Source of the DNA: Blastococcus sp. CT_GayMR16
GTDB lineage: Bacteria > Actinomycetota > Actinomycetes > Mycobacteriales > Geodermatophilaceae
DNA: 64,000 nt
NCBI RefSeq assembly: GCF_004570875.1
Contig: NZ_SPQK01000015.1
Span: forward strand, 52,889-116,888
Direction of reading: 5' to 3'
In this document: positions 35,401 through 43,673 of the stretch, in pieces
How the letters are laid out: every line of letters begins with the position of its first letter
Numbering within the stretch: position 1 is the first letter of the stretch
Made by a program: the position numbers and the translations under genes
The notes under the pieces: generated by a model
Told to the model about the DNA's origin: nothing
The model's database searches: none
What the model saw: the letters and a program-made list of their open reading frames with translations, nothing else

Positions 35401-37036
35401 CCGGCTGCGGGACGCGCTGGGGACGGCTCTGCCGGTCGGGGTGCCGGAGGTCTTCACCGAGCCCGTCGCCGATCCGCTCGGCGACATCGTCGGCCGGTAC
35501 GCACGCACGCACGGACCCTTCCAGCCCGCCGAGACGGCCGCCCGGCTGGGCCTGGGCGTCGCCGTCGTGGTCGCGACCGTCCAGCGCCTCACGGCCACCG
35601 GACGCCTGGTCACGGGAGAGTTCCGCCCCGGCGGCAGCGGCCAGGAGTGGTGCGACGCCGAAGTGCTCCGCTCGATCCGTCGGCGCAGCCTGGCGAAGCT
35701 GCGTCAGGAGGTCGAGCCGGTCCCGATCGGCACGCTCGCACGATTCACGCCGTCCTGGCAGGGGGTCGGCGGACGGATGCGCGGTACGGACGGCGTCCTC
35801 GCCGTCGTGGAGCAGCTGGCCGGTGCGCTGGTACCGGCAAGTGCCCTGGAATCGCTCGTGCTCCCGGCCCGGGTCCGGGACTACTCCCCCGCGATGCTCG
35901 ACGAGCTCACCAGCGCCGGCGAGGTCCTGTGGGCAGGGGCCGGCGGCCTGTCCGGCGGCGACGGCTGGATCAGCCTCGTCCCCGCCGACCTCGCCCCGCT
36001 GCTGCTGCCGGAGTCACTGGAGGTGCCGGAGGAGGGCGCGCCGATCCTCGAACAGCTCGCCGGTGGCCAGGCGCTGTTCTTCCGGGGTCTGTCCGATCTC
36101 GTGGGCGCGACCGACGACACCGCGATGGCCGAGCTCGTCTGGGACCTCGTGTGGGCCGGGGTGCTGACCAACGACACCCTCGCGCCGCTGCGCACCCGGC
36201 TGGGCGGCGGCGGAACGCACCGGAGCAAGCCGAGCGCGCCGCGCGCCCGCACCGCCGGAACCCGTTTCGGACGCGGCCGCCTGGGCCGACCGGCCATGCC
36301 CACCCGCACGGGGCCACCCACGGTCGCCGGCCGGTGGTCCCGGCTGCCCGACCGGGAGGCGAACGCCACCAGGCGGACGACGGCCCGCACGGAAGCGCTG
36401 CTCGAGCGCCACGGCGTGCTGACCCGTGGCGCGGTCATGGCCGAGCAGGTGGTCGGCGGCTTCTCGGCGGTCTATCCGGTGCTGCGGGCGTTCGAGGAGA
36501 ACAACCGCGCCCGGCGCGGCTACTTCGTGGAGTCGCTCGGCGCAGCTCAGTTCGGCACCCCGGGGTCGATCGACCGGCTGCGCACCTTCGCCTCGCCCGA
36601 CCGGGTGCCGGGCGGCGCCGTGGTCCTGGCGGCGACCGATCCGGCGAACGTCTACGGCGGCGCACTGCCCTGGCCCGAGCGGCCGGCGGCCGGCGACCCC
36701 GACGCGATCGACGTCGGTGAGGGCACCGGAGCCGGCCGCAAGGCGTCAGGCCATCGCGCGGGCCGCAAGGCCGGGGCGCTCGTGGTGCTGGTCGACGGCG
36801 ACCTGGTGCTCTACGTCGAGCGCGGCGGCAAGACGCTGCTCTCCTGGACCGAGGACGAGCACGTCCTCAAGGAGGCGGCGACAGCTCTCTCCAGCGCGGT
36901 GTCCGCCGGTGCGCTGGGGCGGATGGTGGTCCAGAAGGCCGACGGCGCATCGGTGCACGAGTCGACGCCGCTGTCGGCGGCGCTGCAGGCCGCCGGGTTC
37001 GCCGCCACGCCGCGAGGTCTCCGCCTGCGCGGCTGA
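32453..37036 (+). CDS. lhr: ATP-dependent helicase Lhr (large helicase-related)
   Basis: Lhr is a large 3'-5' SF2 helicase linked to DNA repair; in mycobacteria it is induced by DNA damage. The 1527-residue protein has Walker A APTGSGKT (43-50), the DEVH box (167-170), motif VI QRIGRAGHQ (about 400) and a winged-helix region forming the Lhr core (to about residue 850), followed by the long C-terminal Lhr-CTD. Length is normal for full-length bacterial Lhr. The GTG at 32453 follows GACACT by 7 nt. No partner gene is in the same transcript, though nei2 lies 0.7 kb on. Confidence 0.96.
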   Translation: MPALDRFSEATRAWFTGAFVQPTPAQDGAWDAISSGEHALVVAPTGSGKTLAAFLWSLDRLAAAPPPPDEKLRCRVLYVSPLKALAVDVERNLRAPLTGIGQAAARLGLARPEIKVGIRSGDTPADERRAFARRPTDILITTPESLFLLLTSAAREALRGIETVIVDEVHAVAATKRGAHLAVSLDRLDELLDRPAQRIGLSATVRPIEEVATYLAGGRPVRIVAPPSTKEWDLSVVVPVEDMSELGQPTGELEGSAAGNQPRTSIWPAVEERVLDLVEAHRSTIVFANSRRLAERLTSRLNELAYERATGEPVPPGTNAAALMAQAGSGGGIPEGIQPVAAAHHGSVSREQRAIVEEALKSGRLPAVVATSSLELGIDMGAVDLVVQVEAPPTVASGLQRIGRAGHQVGAVSRGVLFPKFRGDLVQCALIAERMKAGAIESIRYLRNPLDVLAQQIVAMVSERPRTVDEVAEVMRRSAAFSALPDSALHGVLDMLAGRYPSDAFAELRPRLTWDRVTDTLTARAGAQRLAVTSGGTIPDRGLFGVFLVGAEGTGGRRVGELDEEMVYESRVGDVFLLGSSSWRIEDITHDRVLVTPAPGQPGKMPFWHGDSQGRPLELGRALGAFLREVGAATPEAGLERARAAGLDEWGAANLQAYLVEQKAATGHLPDDRTLLVERFRDELGDWRLVVHSPFGAQVNAPWALVLAARLRERYGVDVASMHSDDGIVLRLPDTTGEPPEADLAVLDPDDVEREVTAEVGGSALFASRFRECAARALLLPRRDPRRRTPLWQQRQRAAQLLSVASEFSSFPITLEAAREVLQDVYDVPGLVELMGDVRSRKVRVVDVQTDSASPFAQSLLFGYVGQFLYEGDAPLAERRAQALALDTGLLAELLGRSELRELLDAQALAEIEAELQRLPVQRHPRDIDGASDLLRGVGDLTAAEAAARGVPQEWLTELVDSRRALVVRIAGEERYVAIEDAGRLRDALGTALPVGVPEVFTEPVADPLGDIVGRYARTHGPFQPAETAARLGLGVAVVVATVQRLTATGRLVTGEFRPGGSGQEWCDAEVLRSIRRRSLAKLRQEVEPVPIGTLARFTPSWQGVGGRMRGTDGVLAVVEQLAGALVPASALESLVLPARVRDYSPAMLDELTSAGEVLWAGAGGLSGGDGWISLVPADLAPLLLPESLEVPEEGAPILEQLAGGQALFFRGLSDLVGATDDTAMAELVWDLVWAGVLTNDTLAPLRTRLGGGGTHRSKPSAPRARTAGTRFGRGRLGRPAMPTRTGPPTVAGRWSRLPDREANATRRTTARTEALLERHGVLTRGAVMAEQVVGGFSAVYPVLRAFEENNRARRGYFVESLGAAQFGTPGSIDRLRTFASPDRVPGGAVVLAATDPANVYGGALPWPERPAAGDPDAIDVGEGTGAGRKASGHRAGRKAGALVVLVDGDLVLYVERGGKTLLSWTEDEHVLKEAATALSSAVSAGALGRMVVQKADGASVHESTPLSAALQAAGFAATPRGLRLRG

Positions 37037-37061
37037 CGCGTCTGGCGCCCGGTGGCGTCAG
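37033..37061. terminator. bidirectional terminator between lhr and converging gene
   Basis: CTGACGC (37033-37039) pairs with GCGTCAG (37055-37061). The arms include the stop codons of both converging genes. Confidence 0.5.
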
Positions 37062-37642
37062 TCCCGGGCGGGATGCAACCAGCGGGCGAACAGCCGGGTC
37101 AGGGCGGGCATCAGCACCTGGCTCAGGAGCAGCACCACCACGACCGCCGACAGGAGCAGCCGCAGTTCCAGCGGCCAGCTCCCCAGGTGCGGCATCACGA
37201 ACTGCTGGAGCAGTGAGGTGATCGCGAAGACGGCGGCCACCGTCAGCAGCGTCAGCCGCCAGCGCGGGCCCGGGGTGGCCGAGCGGGTGAAGAAGCTCTC
37301 CAGTCCGGCGACCCGGGCGTACCGCGCGTCGTCCACCATCTCCTCGACGTGCGCCAGTGCCGACCGGCGCTCCGGGGACCGCTCCCAGGCGGCCAGCGAC
37401 GCGTCGTCCTCGAAGCGGTAGACGAGGTGGTACTCGGAGCTGTTCGGCCCCGGGTGCAGCAGCGAGGCGCCGAGGTTGCCCGCGAATCCCGCGGCCACCT
37501 CCAGCACGTCCTCGGCCCACCGCTCGAAGGCCTCGCGCTGGTCCGGTCGCACCACCCGGGCCACGGTCACGGTGACCGGCTCGGCAGGAGGGGTCGGCAC
37601 GTCGGCGCCGAACCGGGCACGCAGTCGCAGGGGAACGCTCAC
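37058..37642 (-). CDS. antibiotic-biosynthesis-monooxygenase (ABM) domain membrane protein
   Basis: A 194-residue protein with an N-terminal ABM domain (about 22-115: VTVTVARVVRPDQREAFERW, EYHLVYRFEDDASLAAWERS) joined to two membrane helices (about 130-150 and 158-180). ABM domains include heme-degrading and quinone-modifying monooxygenases, and this ABM-plus-two-helix form is a known but uncharacterised type. The start is GTG at 37642 (SVPLRLRARFGADV); no ribosome binding site is visible. It is divergent from nei2. Confidence 0.78.
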   Translation of the reverse strand: MSVPLRLRARFGADVPTPPAEPVTVTVARVVRPDQREAFERWAEDVLEVAAGFAGNLGASLLHPGPNSSEYHLVYRFEDDASLAAWERSPERRSALAHVEEMVDDARYARVAGLESFFTRSATPGPRWRLTLLTVAAVFAITSLLQQFVMPHLGSWPLELRLLLSAVVVVLLLSQVLMPALTRLFARWLHPARD

Positions 37643-37692
37643 GCCGGTGAACAGCGCAGGACGGCGCGGTCGTCATCCCGGTTGTCAGAGGG

Positions 37693-37707
37693 CTCACACC
37701 ATGTGAG
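37693..37707. promoter_or_regulatory. inverted repeat upstream of nei2
   Basis: CTCACA-N3-TGTGAG, perfect 6-bp arms, covers the -35 region of the predicted nei2 promoter. Possible operator for an unidentified regulator. Confidence 0.35.
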
Positions 37708-37727
37708 CAGGCCGGATGCCGGACGGG

Positions 37728-37733
37728 GACACT
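37728..37733 (+). promoter_or_regulatory. -10 hexamer of leaderless nei2 transcript
   Basis: GACACT, 6 nt before the GTG at 37740; the same hexamer precedes lhr. Confidence 0.45.
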
Positions 37734-37739
37734 GGTCCC

Positions 37740-38591
37740 GTGCCCGAAGGAGACACCGTGTGGCTGGCCGCGCAGCGGATGAACACCGCGCTGGCCGGTG
37801 GCACGCTGCGCCGGGGCGAGTTCCGCATCCCGCAGCTGGCCACCCTCGACCTGACCGGTGCAGAGGTCCGCGAGGTCGTGCCCCGCGGCAAGCACCTCCT
37901 GATCCGGCTGGGCGACGGCCGCACGCTCCGCACGCACTTCCGGATGGACGGCAGCTGGCACATCTACCGGCCCGGCGCGAAGTGGCACGGCGGGCCGTCC
38001 TACGACGTGCGGATGATCCTGGCCACCGACGACTGGGAGTGCGTCGGCTACCGACTGCACGACATCGACCTGGTGCCGACCGCCGAGGAGGACCGCCTGG
38101 TCGGGCACCTCGGACCCGACGTCCTCGGCCCGGACTGGGATCTCGACGAAGCACTGAGGCGGCTCGACGCCCGTCCCGACGAGCAGATCGGCGTCGCCCT
38201 GGTCGACCAGCGCAACCTGGCCGGCGTCGGCAACCTCTACAAGGTCGAGTCGCTCTTCATCCGGGGGGTCCACCCGTGGACCCGGGTCGCCGACGTCCCC
38301 GATCTGGCGGCGCTGGTCGAGCGCGCCCGGGCGCTGATGCGGGCCAATCTGCACCACCCCGAGCAGAACACCACCGGCGATCCCCGGCGCGGCCGCGACC
38401 ACTGGGTCTTCGGCCGCCGCGGGAAGCCCTGCTTCCGCTGCGGCACCAAGATCCTGCTGGGCGAGCAGGGCCCGCCCACCCAGGAGCGGGTGACCTGGTG
38501 GTGCCCCCGCTGTCAGGCGGCCCGCTCCCCCATCGACCCGCAGGCCCGCACCGGAGAGCCCGACCACCCGCAGCCGATCACGTTGTACTAG
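37740..38591 (+). CDS. nei: DNA glycosylase/AP lyase, endonuclease VIII type (Nei2)
   Basis: Base-excision repair enzyme of the Fpg/Nei family that removes oxidised bases and cuts the abasic site. The 283-residue product starts PEGDTVW after the initiator, which supplies the catalytic Pro2 and Glu3. The H2TH region (DQRNLAGVGNLYKVESLF) and a C-terminal zinc finger (CFRCGTK with WWCPRC) are intact. PEGDT is typical of actinobacterial Nei2. The GTG start at 37740 follows GACACT. The stop codon falls in the first copy of an 18-bp tandem repeat. Confidence 0.93.
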   Translation: MPEGDTVWLAAQRMNTALAGGTLRRGEFRIPQLATLDLTGAEVREVVPRGKHLLIRLGDGRTLRTHFRMDGSWHIYRPGAKWHGGPSYDVRMILATDDWECVGYRLHDIDLVPTAEEDRLVGHLGPDVLGPDWDLDEALRRLDARPDEQIGVALVDQRNLAGVGNLYKVESLFIRGVHPWTRVADVPDLAALVERARALMRANLHHPEQNTTGDPRRGRDHWVFGRRGKPCFRCGTKILLGEQGPPTQERVTWWCPRCQAARSPIDPQARTGEPDHPQPITLY

Positions 38592-38657
38592 GCACCTTCG
38601 AGTTACTAGGCACCTTCGACGTACTAGGCACCCTCGTCGTACTAGGCACCCTCGACC
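38586..38657. repeat. 18-bp tandem repeat spanning two converging stop codons
   Basis: Four copies start at 38586, 38604, 38622 and 38640, all beginning TACTAGGCACC and differing only in the last 7 bases. The first copy supplies the final Tyr and stop of nei2; the fourth supplies the last codons and stop of the cupin gene on the other strand. It looks like serial duplication of the cupin gene's 3' end. Confidence 0.9.
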
Positions 38658-39148
38658 CAGAACGTGTCGTGCCGGAGGAAGAACTCCGTCCAGTCGTCGG
38701 CGTCCATCGTCTCGCGCCGCGCGGCGTCGGCGAGGGTCTCGAAGTAGTCCTCGCGCGGCGCCCCAGGAGTGAACAGCAGCAGCATCGACGCGGGCTCACC
38801 CGACTCGTTGCGGAAGCCGTGGACGCCGCCCTCCGGCACGTGCAGGAAGTCCCCGGGCCCGGCGTCGATCCACCCGGCGCCGCCGTGCCGCCGCACCGTG
38901 CCGCTCAGGACGAAGAACGACTCGGTGATGCTGCGATGGAAGTGCGGGGACGGCCCTGACGGCGTGGGCCCCATGTCCCACCGGTACAGCCCGAAGGCCC
39001 CGCCGGTCGTCCGGCCGGTCGCGAGGTAGTGGGCCGCGCTGCCCCCGCCCATCGGGAGCTCGGGCGCGGCGTCGGAACGCCGCACCCACGCGGTGACTTC
39101 CCCCGCCTCGCCGGTGTAGCGCGGCGGCGGGTACTCGGGCAGCGACAT
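38642..39148 (-). CDS. cupin-domain protein
   Basis: A 168-residue single-domain cupin. Motif 1 is seen as GPSPHFHRSITESFFVLSG (metal His-His-Glu) and motif 2 as PGDFLHVPEGGVHGF. Cupins include dioxygenases, isomerases and binding proteins, so the function is open. It starts 14 nt downstream of the pspA stop on the same strand, suggesting one transcript. Its 3' end has been copied in the 18-bp tandem repeat. Confidence 0.85.
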   Translation of the reverse strand: MSLPEYPPPRYTGEAGEVTAWVRRSDAAPELPMGGGSAAHYLATGRTTGGAFGLYRWDMGPTPSGPSPHFHRSITESFFVLSGTVRRHGGAGWIDAGPGDFLHVPEGGVHGFRNESGEPASMLLLFTPGAPREDYFETLADAARRETMDADDWTEFFLRHDTFWVEGA

Positions 39149-39161
39149 CGCGCCGGCCGGG

Positions 39162-40007
39162 TCAGGCCGGCTGGTCGGGACGCTCGGCCGGCTGGGCCTC
39201 GCGCTGCTCGGCGCCCGGCTGCTCCACCGCGGGCGAACCCTGCTCGATCGCCGCGGCGGCCGGGCTGCCCTCGACGGCTGCGGGACCGCCCGACATGGAG
39301 GCGCGGATCTGGTCCAGCCGCGAGGCGCCGGCCACGTCGAGCGTCGCCTTCTGCACCTCGAGCATGCGGCCCTCGACCGAGCTCTGCGCGAGCTCGGCCT
39401 GCCCGAGCGCGTTGGCGTACCGCGCCTCGATCTTGTCGCGGACCTCCGCGAGGCTCGGGGTGTTGCCCGGCGCCGACAGCTCGTTGACCTGGCGCATCGA
39501 CGCGGCGACGTGCTCCTGCATCTTGGCCTGCTCCAGCTGACTCATCAGCTTGGTCCGCTCGGCCAGCGTCGTCTGCAGCCGCATCCGGCTCTGCTCCACC
39601 GCACCGCGCGCCTGTTCCGCGGCCTGCAGCGCCTCGTCGTGGCTGCGCTTGAGGTCCTCCATCGACTGCTCGGCGGCCACGAGCTGCGTGGCGAACGCCT
39701 GCGCGGCGTTCTCGTACTCGGCAGCCTTGTTCGCGTCCCCGCCGGCCCGGGTCTTGTCGGCGAGCACGAGCGCCTGCCGGGCGGAGGCCTGCAGCTTCTC
39801 CACCTCACCGAGCTGGCGGTTGAGCCGCATCTCCAGCTGCCGCTGGTTGCCCAGCACCGCCGCGGCCTGGTTGGCCAGCGACTGGTGGCGCTGCTGCTCG
39901 GCCTCGATCGCCTGCGCGATCTGGATCTTCGGGTCGGCCCGCTGGTCGATCTGGGCGTTGGCGGAGGCGGTGAGGTACTTCCACAGCTTCACGAACGGGT
40001 TGGGCAT
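39162..40007 (-). CDS. pspA: PspA/IM30 family protein
   Basis: PspA/IM30 proteins are ESCRT-III-like coiled-coil proteins that bind and repair stressed membranes. The 281-residue product begins with the amphipathic region ([19 protein letters not shown]), followed by a long coiled coil (about 20-225; [35 protein letters not shown]) and a Pro/Ala/Gln-rich tail that is absent from classical PspA. The ATG at 40007 follows AGGAGG; the frame is open far upstream, but that part overlaps the kinase gene. Likely operon with the cupin gene. Confidence 0.9.
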   Translation of the reverse strand: MPNPFVKLWKYLTASANAQIDQRADPKIQIAQAIEAEQQRHQSLANQAAAVLGNQRQLEMRLNRQLGEVEKLQASARQALVLADKTRAGGDANKAAEYENAAQAFATQLVAAEQSMEDLKRSHDEALQAAEQARGAVEQSRMRLQTTLAERTKLMSQLEQAKMQEHVAASMRQVNELSAPGNTPSLAEVRDKIEARYANALGQAELAQSSVEGRMLEVQKATLDVAGASRLDQIRASMSGGPAAVEGSPAAAAIEQGSPAVEQPGAEQREAQPAERPDQPA

Positions 40008-40111
40008 GGGTCCTCCTGCTCCGGCGCAGCTGCCGGCACGGTGATGCTCGTCGCCCCATCGTCCCAGGTGATCGCCCCCCGGAGCCAACGCGGACCACCG
40101 GTTCACGCGGC

Positions 40112-40117
40112 TAGGGT
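40112..40117 (+). promoter_or_regulatory. -10 hexamer of leaderless kinase transcript
   Basis: TAGGGT, 7 nt before the GTG at 40125; the same hexamer precedes gluA. Confidence 0.55.
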
Positions 40118-40124
40118 TCCGGAC

Positions 40125-41153
40125 GTGCACAGCGACGGGCAGATGCTCAGCGTTCTCGGGGAACTGGTGGTCGACCTCATCCCCGTCCCGGGGGCGGACG
40201 CGGGCCCGGAGGGGACGGCGCCGACCTACGTCGCCCGGCCCGGCGGCAACGCCCTGAACGTCGCCGTCGCGGCCGGTCGCCTGGACGCCCCGGTGCGCCT
40301 GATGGCCCGGCTGGGCACCGGCCCGCTCGCGCCGAACCTGCGCCGGCACGCCGAGCTCTCCGGGGTGGACATGGGCGGCTTCATCGAGGCCGCCGAGCCG
40401 GTGAGCCTCGCCGTCGTCGGGCTGGCCCCCGACGGCTCTGCCGACTACGGCTTCCACGTCCTCGGCGCGGCCGACTGGCAGTGGACGGACGACGAACTGG
40501 GGAGCGTGCTGCCGAGCCGGACCGGGATCCTGCACGTCGGCTCGATCTCCAGCTGGACCGCACCCGGCTGCGAGGCCATCGCCCGCCTGGTCGAGCGGCT
40601 CTCCGCCGACGGCAGCGCGCTGATCAGCGTCGACCCCAACATCCGTCCGATGCTGGCCGACGGGCCGGTCGGCACGGCCCTCGGCAACACGACGGAGATC
40701 GTCCGGGAACGGCTGGACCGGCTCGTCGCACAGGCCGACGTCGTGAAGGTGAGCGCCGAGGACCTCGCGTGGCTCGAGCCCGAGGCGACGACCGCCGAGG
40801 CACTCGACGCCGCTGCCCGGCGGTGGGCGGAGCGCGGGCCCGCGCTGGTGCTCGTCACCGACGGCGGTGCCCCGGTGCGGATCGCCCGCCCGGGCCACGC
40901 GGTCCTGCACTGGCGGACCCCCCGGGTGACCGTCGTCGACACCGTGGGCGCCGGTGACTCGCTCGCCGCCGGGCTGCTGTCCGGGCTGCTGGCGTCCGGG
41001 ATCACCGATCGGACCGCACTCGAGGCGCTGCCCGACGAGGAGCTGCTGCGCCTGGTGGACGACGCCGCGCTGATCGCCGCCCTCAACTGCACGCGGGTGG
41101 GCGCCGACCCGCCCACGCGGGCAGAGTTCACCGCCGCCCGCGCCGACCGGTGA
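40125..41153 (+). CDS. PfkB/ribokinase-family carbohydrate kinase
   Basis: A 342-residue sugar or nucleoside kinase. The N-terminal PfkB glycine motif is visible ([16 protein letters not shown], about 36-51) and the C-terminal one with the catalytic Asp is [18 protein letters not shown] (about 280). The substrate could be fructose or another sugar; it cannot be read. The GTG at 40125 is preceded by TAGGGT and no Shine-Dalgarno sequence. It is divergent from pspA and converges with a TetR gene. Confidence 0.9.
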   Translation: MHSDGQMLSVLGELVVDLIPVPGADAGPEGTAPTYVARPGGNALNVAVAAGRLDAPVRLMARLGTGPLAPNLRRHAELSGVDMGGFIEAAEPVSLAVVGLAPDGSADYGFHVLGAADWQWTDDELGSVLPSRTGILHVGSISSWTAPGCEAIARLVERLSADGSALISVDPNIRPMLADGPVGTALGNTTEIVRERLDRLVAQADVVKVSAEDLAWLEPEATTAEALDAAARRWAERGPALVLVTDGGAPVRIARPGHAVLHWRTPRVTVVDTVGAGDSLAAGLLSGLLASGITDRTALEALPDEELLRLVDDAALIAALNCTRVGADPPTRAEFTAARADR

Positions 41154-41163
41154 GCGACCTGGG

Positions 41164-41745
41164 TCAGTCGAGCACGGCGGCGAGGCGGCCGGCGTGCCGG
41201 TGGCGGGTCGTCGACCGGCCGGGCTGGAGGACGACGCCCAGCAGCCATCGCCCGGCCAGCTCCGCGCCGTCGCCGTCCACCCGGAGGGCCGCACCCAGCC
41301 GCGCGGTCAGCTCCGCCCAGCGCTCCCCGTCGACGGCGAGCAGCGCGGTGAGCGTCTCCGGTTCGCTGCCCGCCAGCCGGCGCAGCACCGGATGGGCCCC
41401 GAGCTCGTCGGAGAGCGCGGCCAGCGCCTGATCCCGCGAGAGGGTCCCGGCGAGCGCGGTCAGCCGGTCGAGTTCGGCGGACAGGAGGGCCGCGGCGACC
41501 TCGTCCTTGGTCCGGAAGTGGTTGTAGAGCGTCGCCTTGGCGACACCGGCCGCCGCCGCGATCGACTGCATGGTGCTGCGTCGCAGTCCGTGCTCGGCGA
41601 AGGCGCGGGCGGCGCCGGCGAGGAGGCCGGCCCGGGTCCGGTTCATGGCGTTGCCGGAGCGGGTGTGCGCTCCGGGCACGTGCTCCGGGCCACGCCCGAT
41701 CATCGGCGCGCCAGCGGCGGACGTACCTGCGACCGACGGGAGCAT
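41164..41745 (-). CDS. TetR-family transcriptional regulator
   Basis: The helix-turn-helix (about 46-92: [40 protein letters not shown]) is a clear TetR DNA-binding domain, followed by a ligand domain of low similarity. Length is 193 residues from ATG 41745; the segment [12 protein letters not shown] before the helix-turn-helix looks family-conserved, so I preferred this start over ATG 41646. Target and ligand are unknown; the converging kinase and the downstream-lying clgR are candidates only by position. Confidence 0.82.
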   Translation of the reverse strand: MLPSVAGTSAAGAPMIGRGPEHVPGAHTRSGNAMNRTRAGLLAGAARAFAEHGLRRSTMQSIAAAAGVAKATLYNHFRTKDEVAAALLSAELDRLTALAGTLSRDQALAALSDELGAHPVLRRLAGSEPETLTALLAVDGERWAELTARLGAALRVDGDGAELAGRWLLGVVLQPGRSTTRHRHAGRLAAVLD

Positions 41746-41803
41746 GCCCCTGTCTTGCACCCCGCCCGCCTCCGGTCAAGGACCGGGACGGGCGTGTCGT
41801 GGC

Positions 41804-42208
41804 TCAGGCCGCCAGGGAGACGGCCTCACCACGACGGAGCGCGGACCGGGCGGGAGCCCCGACGAGGGCGAGGGCCGGCTCGGCGACCGGCTCGGCAGCG
41901 GGCTGCTCGACGGCAGGCTGGGGATCGGTGGCCGGGGCGTCGGCCGTCGGCGCGAGCGGGCGGACCGCTCCCCCCGTGGCGCCGCGGAGTTCGAGGCTGA
42001 CCTCGGCGAGCAGGTCGGCGAGCTCGACGTCTAGGGCGTCGCAGATGGAGGCGAGCAGCTCCGAGGATGCTTCCTTCTGGCCCCGCTCCACCTCCGACAG
42101 GTAGCCGAGGCTGACCCGGGCGACCCCGGAGACGTCGCGCAGCGTCCGGCGCTGACTCAGCCGGTGGCCACGCAAGGTGTTCCCGAGCTGGGTGCGCAGC
42201 AGCGTCAT
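41804..42208 (-). CDS. clgR: XRE-family regulator ClgR
   Basis: ClgR activates clp protease and chaperone genes in actinobacteria and is itself a Clp substrate. The 134-residue product starts [23 protein letters not shown] and carries the ClgR helix-turn-helix ([34 protein letters not shown]). The Ala/Pro-rich tail ends in SLAA, an end that could act as a ClpP-type degradation tag as known for ClgR; that is inference. It lies downstream of cinA on the same strand, the usual order. Confidence 0.9.
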   Translation of the reverse strand: MTLLRTQLGNTLRGHRLSQRRTLRDVSGVARVSLGYLSEVERGQKEASSELLASICDALDVELADLLAEVSLELRGATGGAVRPLAPTADAPATDPQPAVEQPAAEPVAEPALALVGAPARSALRRGEAVSLAA

Positions 42209-42240
42209 GGCCGTCTCCTGTCCTGCGAGCGGGGAAGCGG

Positions 42241-42258
42241 GGCGCCGCAGGCGGCGCC
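42241..42258 (-). terminator. hairpin between cinA and clgR
   Basis: GGCGCCGC-AG-GCGGCGCC, an 8-bp stem lying 33-50 nt upstream of the clgR ATG. It could terminate cinA mRNA or shape the clgR leader. Confidence 0.4.
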
Positions 42259-42356
42259 GTGCGCTCACGGTACGCGGCGCGCGGCGCCCAGGTCCGACCG
42301 ACCGGCGCGCGTCCGCTGATGGCGTAACACCGTCAGCAGGCTGCGCCTTCCCACGG

Positions 42357-42911
42357 TCAGCCCAGCCGGGCCAGCAGGGCCTCCATGGCGGTGGTGACCG
42401 TCCCGGCCCGCACTGCCGCCCGGTCGCCGGGCAGGTCGAGCTCGACCACGTCGGTCCGTCCCCGGCCGGAGATGCCGAGGTAGACCCGGCCGGGGCCGTG
42501 CCCGTCGACGGGGTCGGGGCCGGCCACCCCGGTCAGGCCGACGCCCCAGGTGGCTCCGCAGCGCTCGCGGACGCCGTCGGCGAGCGCGCCGGCCGTCTCG
42601 GGGCTGACCGGGCCGTGCTCCGCCAGCAGCTCGGCAGGGACACCGGCCAGCGCGGTCTTGAGCTCGGTCGCGTAGACGACCACGCCGCCGCGCAGGGTCG
42701 CGCTCGCGCCCGGCACGGTCGCCAGGGTGGCGCAGAAGAGCCCTGCGGTCAGTGACTCGGCGGCCGCGACGGTCTCCCCGCGTGCCAGGAGCGCGTCGTG
42801 CAGGCGGACGGGGACGTCGGATTCGGGCAGGTGCGGCACCAGGCCATCCAACCCCCGCGCAGCTGTACCTTCCTCGGCCCCCGCGCCCTCATTAGAGTGC
42901 GGCTCGGACAT
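42357..42911 (-). CDS. cinA: CinA-family protein (NMN amidohydrolase PncC domain)
   Basis: A 184-residue protein consisting of only the C-terminal CinA domain, which in many bacteria deamidates nicotinamide mononucleotide. Typical segments are [38 protein letters not shown] and [16 protein letters not shown]. The N-terminal molybdopterin-like CinA domain is absent, as in many actinobacteria. The start is uncertain: ATG 42911 has GGAGGG unusually close. It normally follows pgsA directly, but here a 240-aa regulator on the other strand intervenes. Confidence 0.88.
   Translation of the reverse strand: MSEPHSNEGAGAEEGTAARGLDGLVPHLPESDVPVRLHDALLARGETVAAAESLTAGLFCATLATVPGASATLRGGVVVYATELKTALAGVPAELLAEHGPVSPETAGALADGVRERCGATWGVGLTGVAGPDPVDGHGPGRVYLGISGRGRTDVVELDLPGDRAAVRAGTVTTAMEALLARLG
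42893..42898 (+). promoter_or_regulatory. possible -10 of the SARP-like gene
   Basis: TAGAGT lies 48 nt before the ATG at 42947. It overlaps the beginning of cinA. Confidence 0.35.
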
Positions 42912-42946
42912 CCCTCCGGCAGCGAGCCCCATCGGGGAGGCGCGGG

Positions 42947-43669
42947 ATGCACGTCGAGACATCTCCCTCGACCCCGCTCGTCCGCGTGCTCAGCGGCCTG
43001 TCCCTGAGCTGCGACGGACGTCGCATCCCGATCCCGCCGGGCAGCCGTCGACTGCTGGCCTTCCTGGCGCTGCACCCCGACGGCGTCGACCGGCGGGTGG
43101 CTGCCGGCGTCCTGTGGCCCGACGTCGAGGACTGCCGGGCCGCCGGGAACCTGCGGTCGGCGCTCTGGCGGCTGCAGCAGGTCGGTTGCCCGCTGGTGTC
43201 CGCCGAGCAGTCGTGGCTCGGCCTGAACGAGGACGTCGAGGTCGACCTCGCCCGCCTGGAGGCGTGGGCCACCCGCGTGCTGGCGCACACGCCCGCACCG
43301 GGCGACCTCGGCGTCGATCCCGGGCCGATCGCCGACCTCGAGCTGCTGCCCGGGTGGTACGACGACTGGGTCCTGACCGTGCGCGAACGCCTGCAGCTTC
43401 GGCTGCTGCACGCGCTCGAGGCGCTGAGCCGGCTCCTGCGCCGGGCCGGCCGGCCGGCCGCCGCCGTGGAGGCCATGCACGTGGCGGTGCTGGCGGAACC
43501 GCTCCGCGAGAGCGGCCAGCTCGCGCTCATCGAGGCGCACCAGGCGGCCGGCGACTGGCTCGCGGCCCGGCGGCAGTACGACGCGTTCCGCAGCATCCTG
43601 CGGCGGGAGATCGGGGTGGAACCGAGTCCCGAGCTGACGGCGGTCGCCCGGGGGACCGGCCGTCGGTGA
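42947..43669 (+). CDS. SARP-like regulator with bacterial transcriptional activator domain
   Basis: A 240-residue protein with an N-terminal OmpR-type winged helix (about 10-95: LSCDGRRIPIPPGSRRLLAFLALHP, RSALWRLQQVG) and a C-terminal BTAD helical domain (about 100-235, ending RRQYDAFRSILRREIGVEPSPEL). Small regulators of this type act in secondary metabolism and stress; the target is unknown. GGGGAGG lies 5 nt before the ATG at 42947. It stands alone on the plus strand inside an otherwise minus-strand core cluster (pgsA-cinA). Confidence 0.85.
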   Translation: MHVETSPSTPLVRVLSGLSLSCDGRRIPIPPGSRRLLAFLALHPDGVDRRVAAGVLWPDVEDCRAAGNLRSALWRLQQVGCPLVSAEQSWLGLNEDVEVDLARLEAWATRVLAHTPAPGDLGVDPGPIADLELLPGWYDDWVLTVRERLQLRLLHALEALSRLLRRAGRPAAAVEAMHVAVLAEPLRESGQLALIEAHQAAGDWLAARRQYDAFRSILRREIGVEPSPELTAVARGTGRR

Positions 43670-43673
43670 ACGC

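Noticed and set aside
32129..35512. A 1127-codon minus-strand open frame opposite lhr
   Set aside because: Antisense of the helicase gene, shadow composition, no start signal.
42209..42290. ClgR self-binding site upstream of clgR
   Set aside because: GTGCGCTCACGGTACGC has part of the expected motif (CGC then a spaced GCG), but the second half is displaced, so I do not call it.
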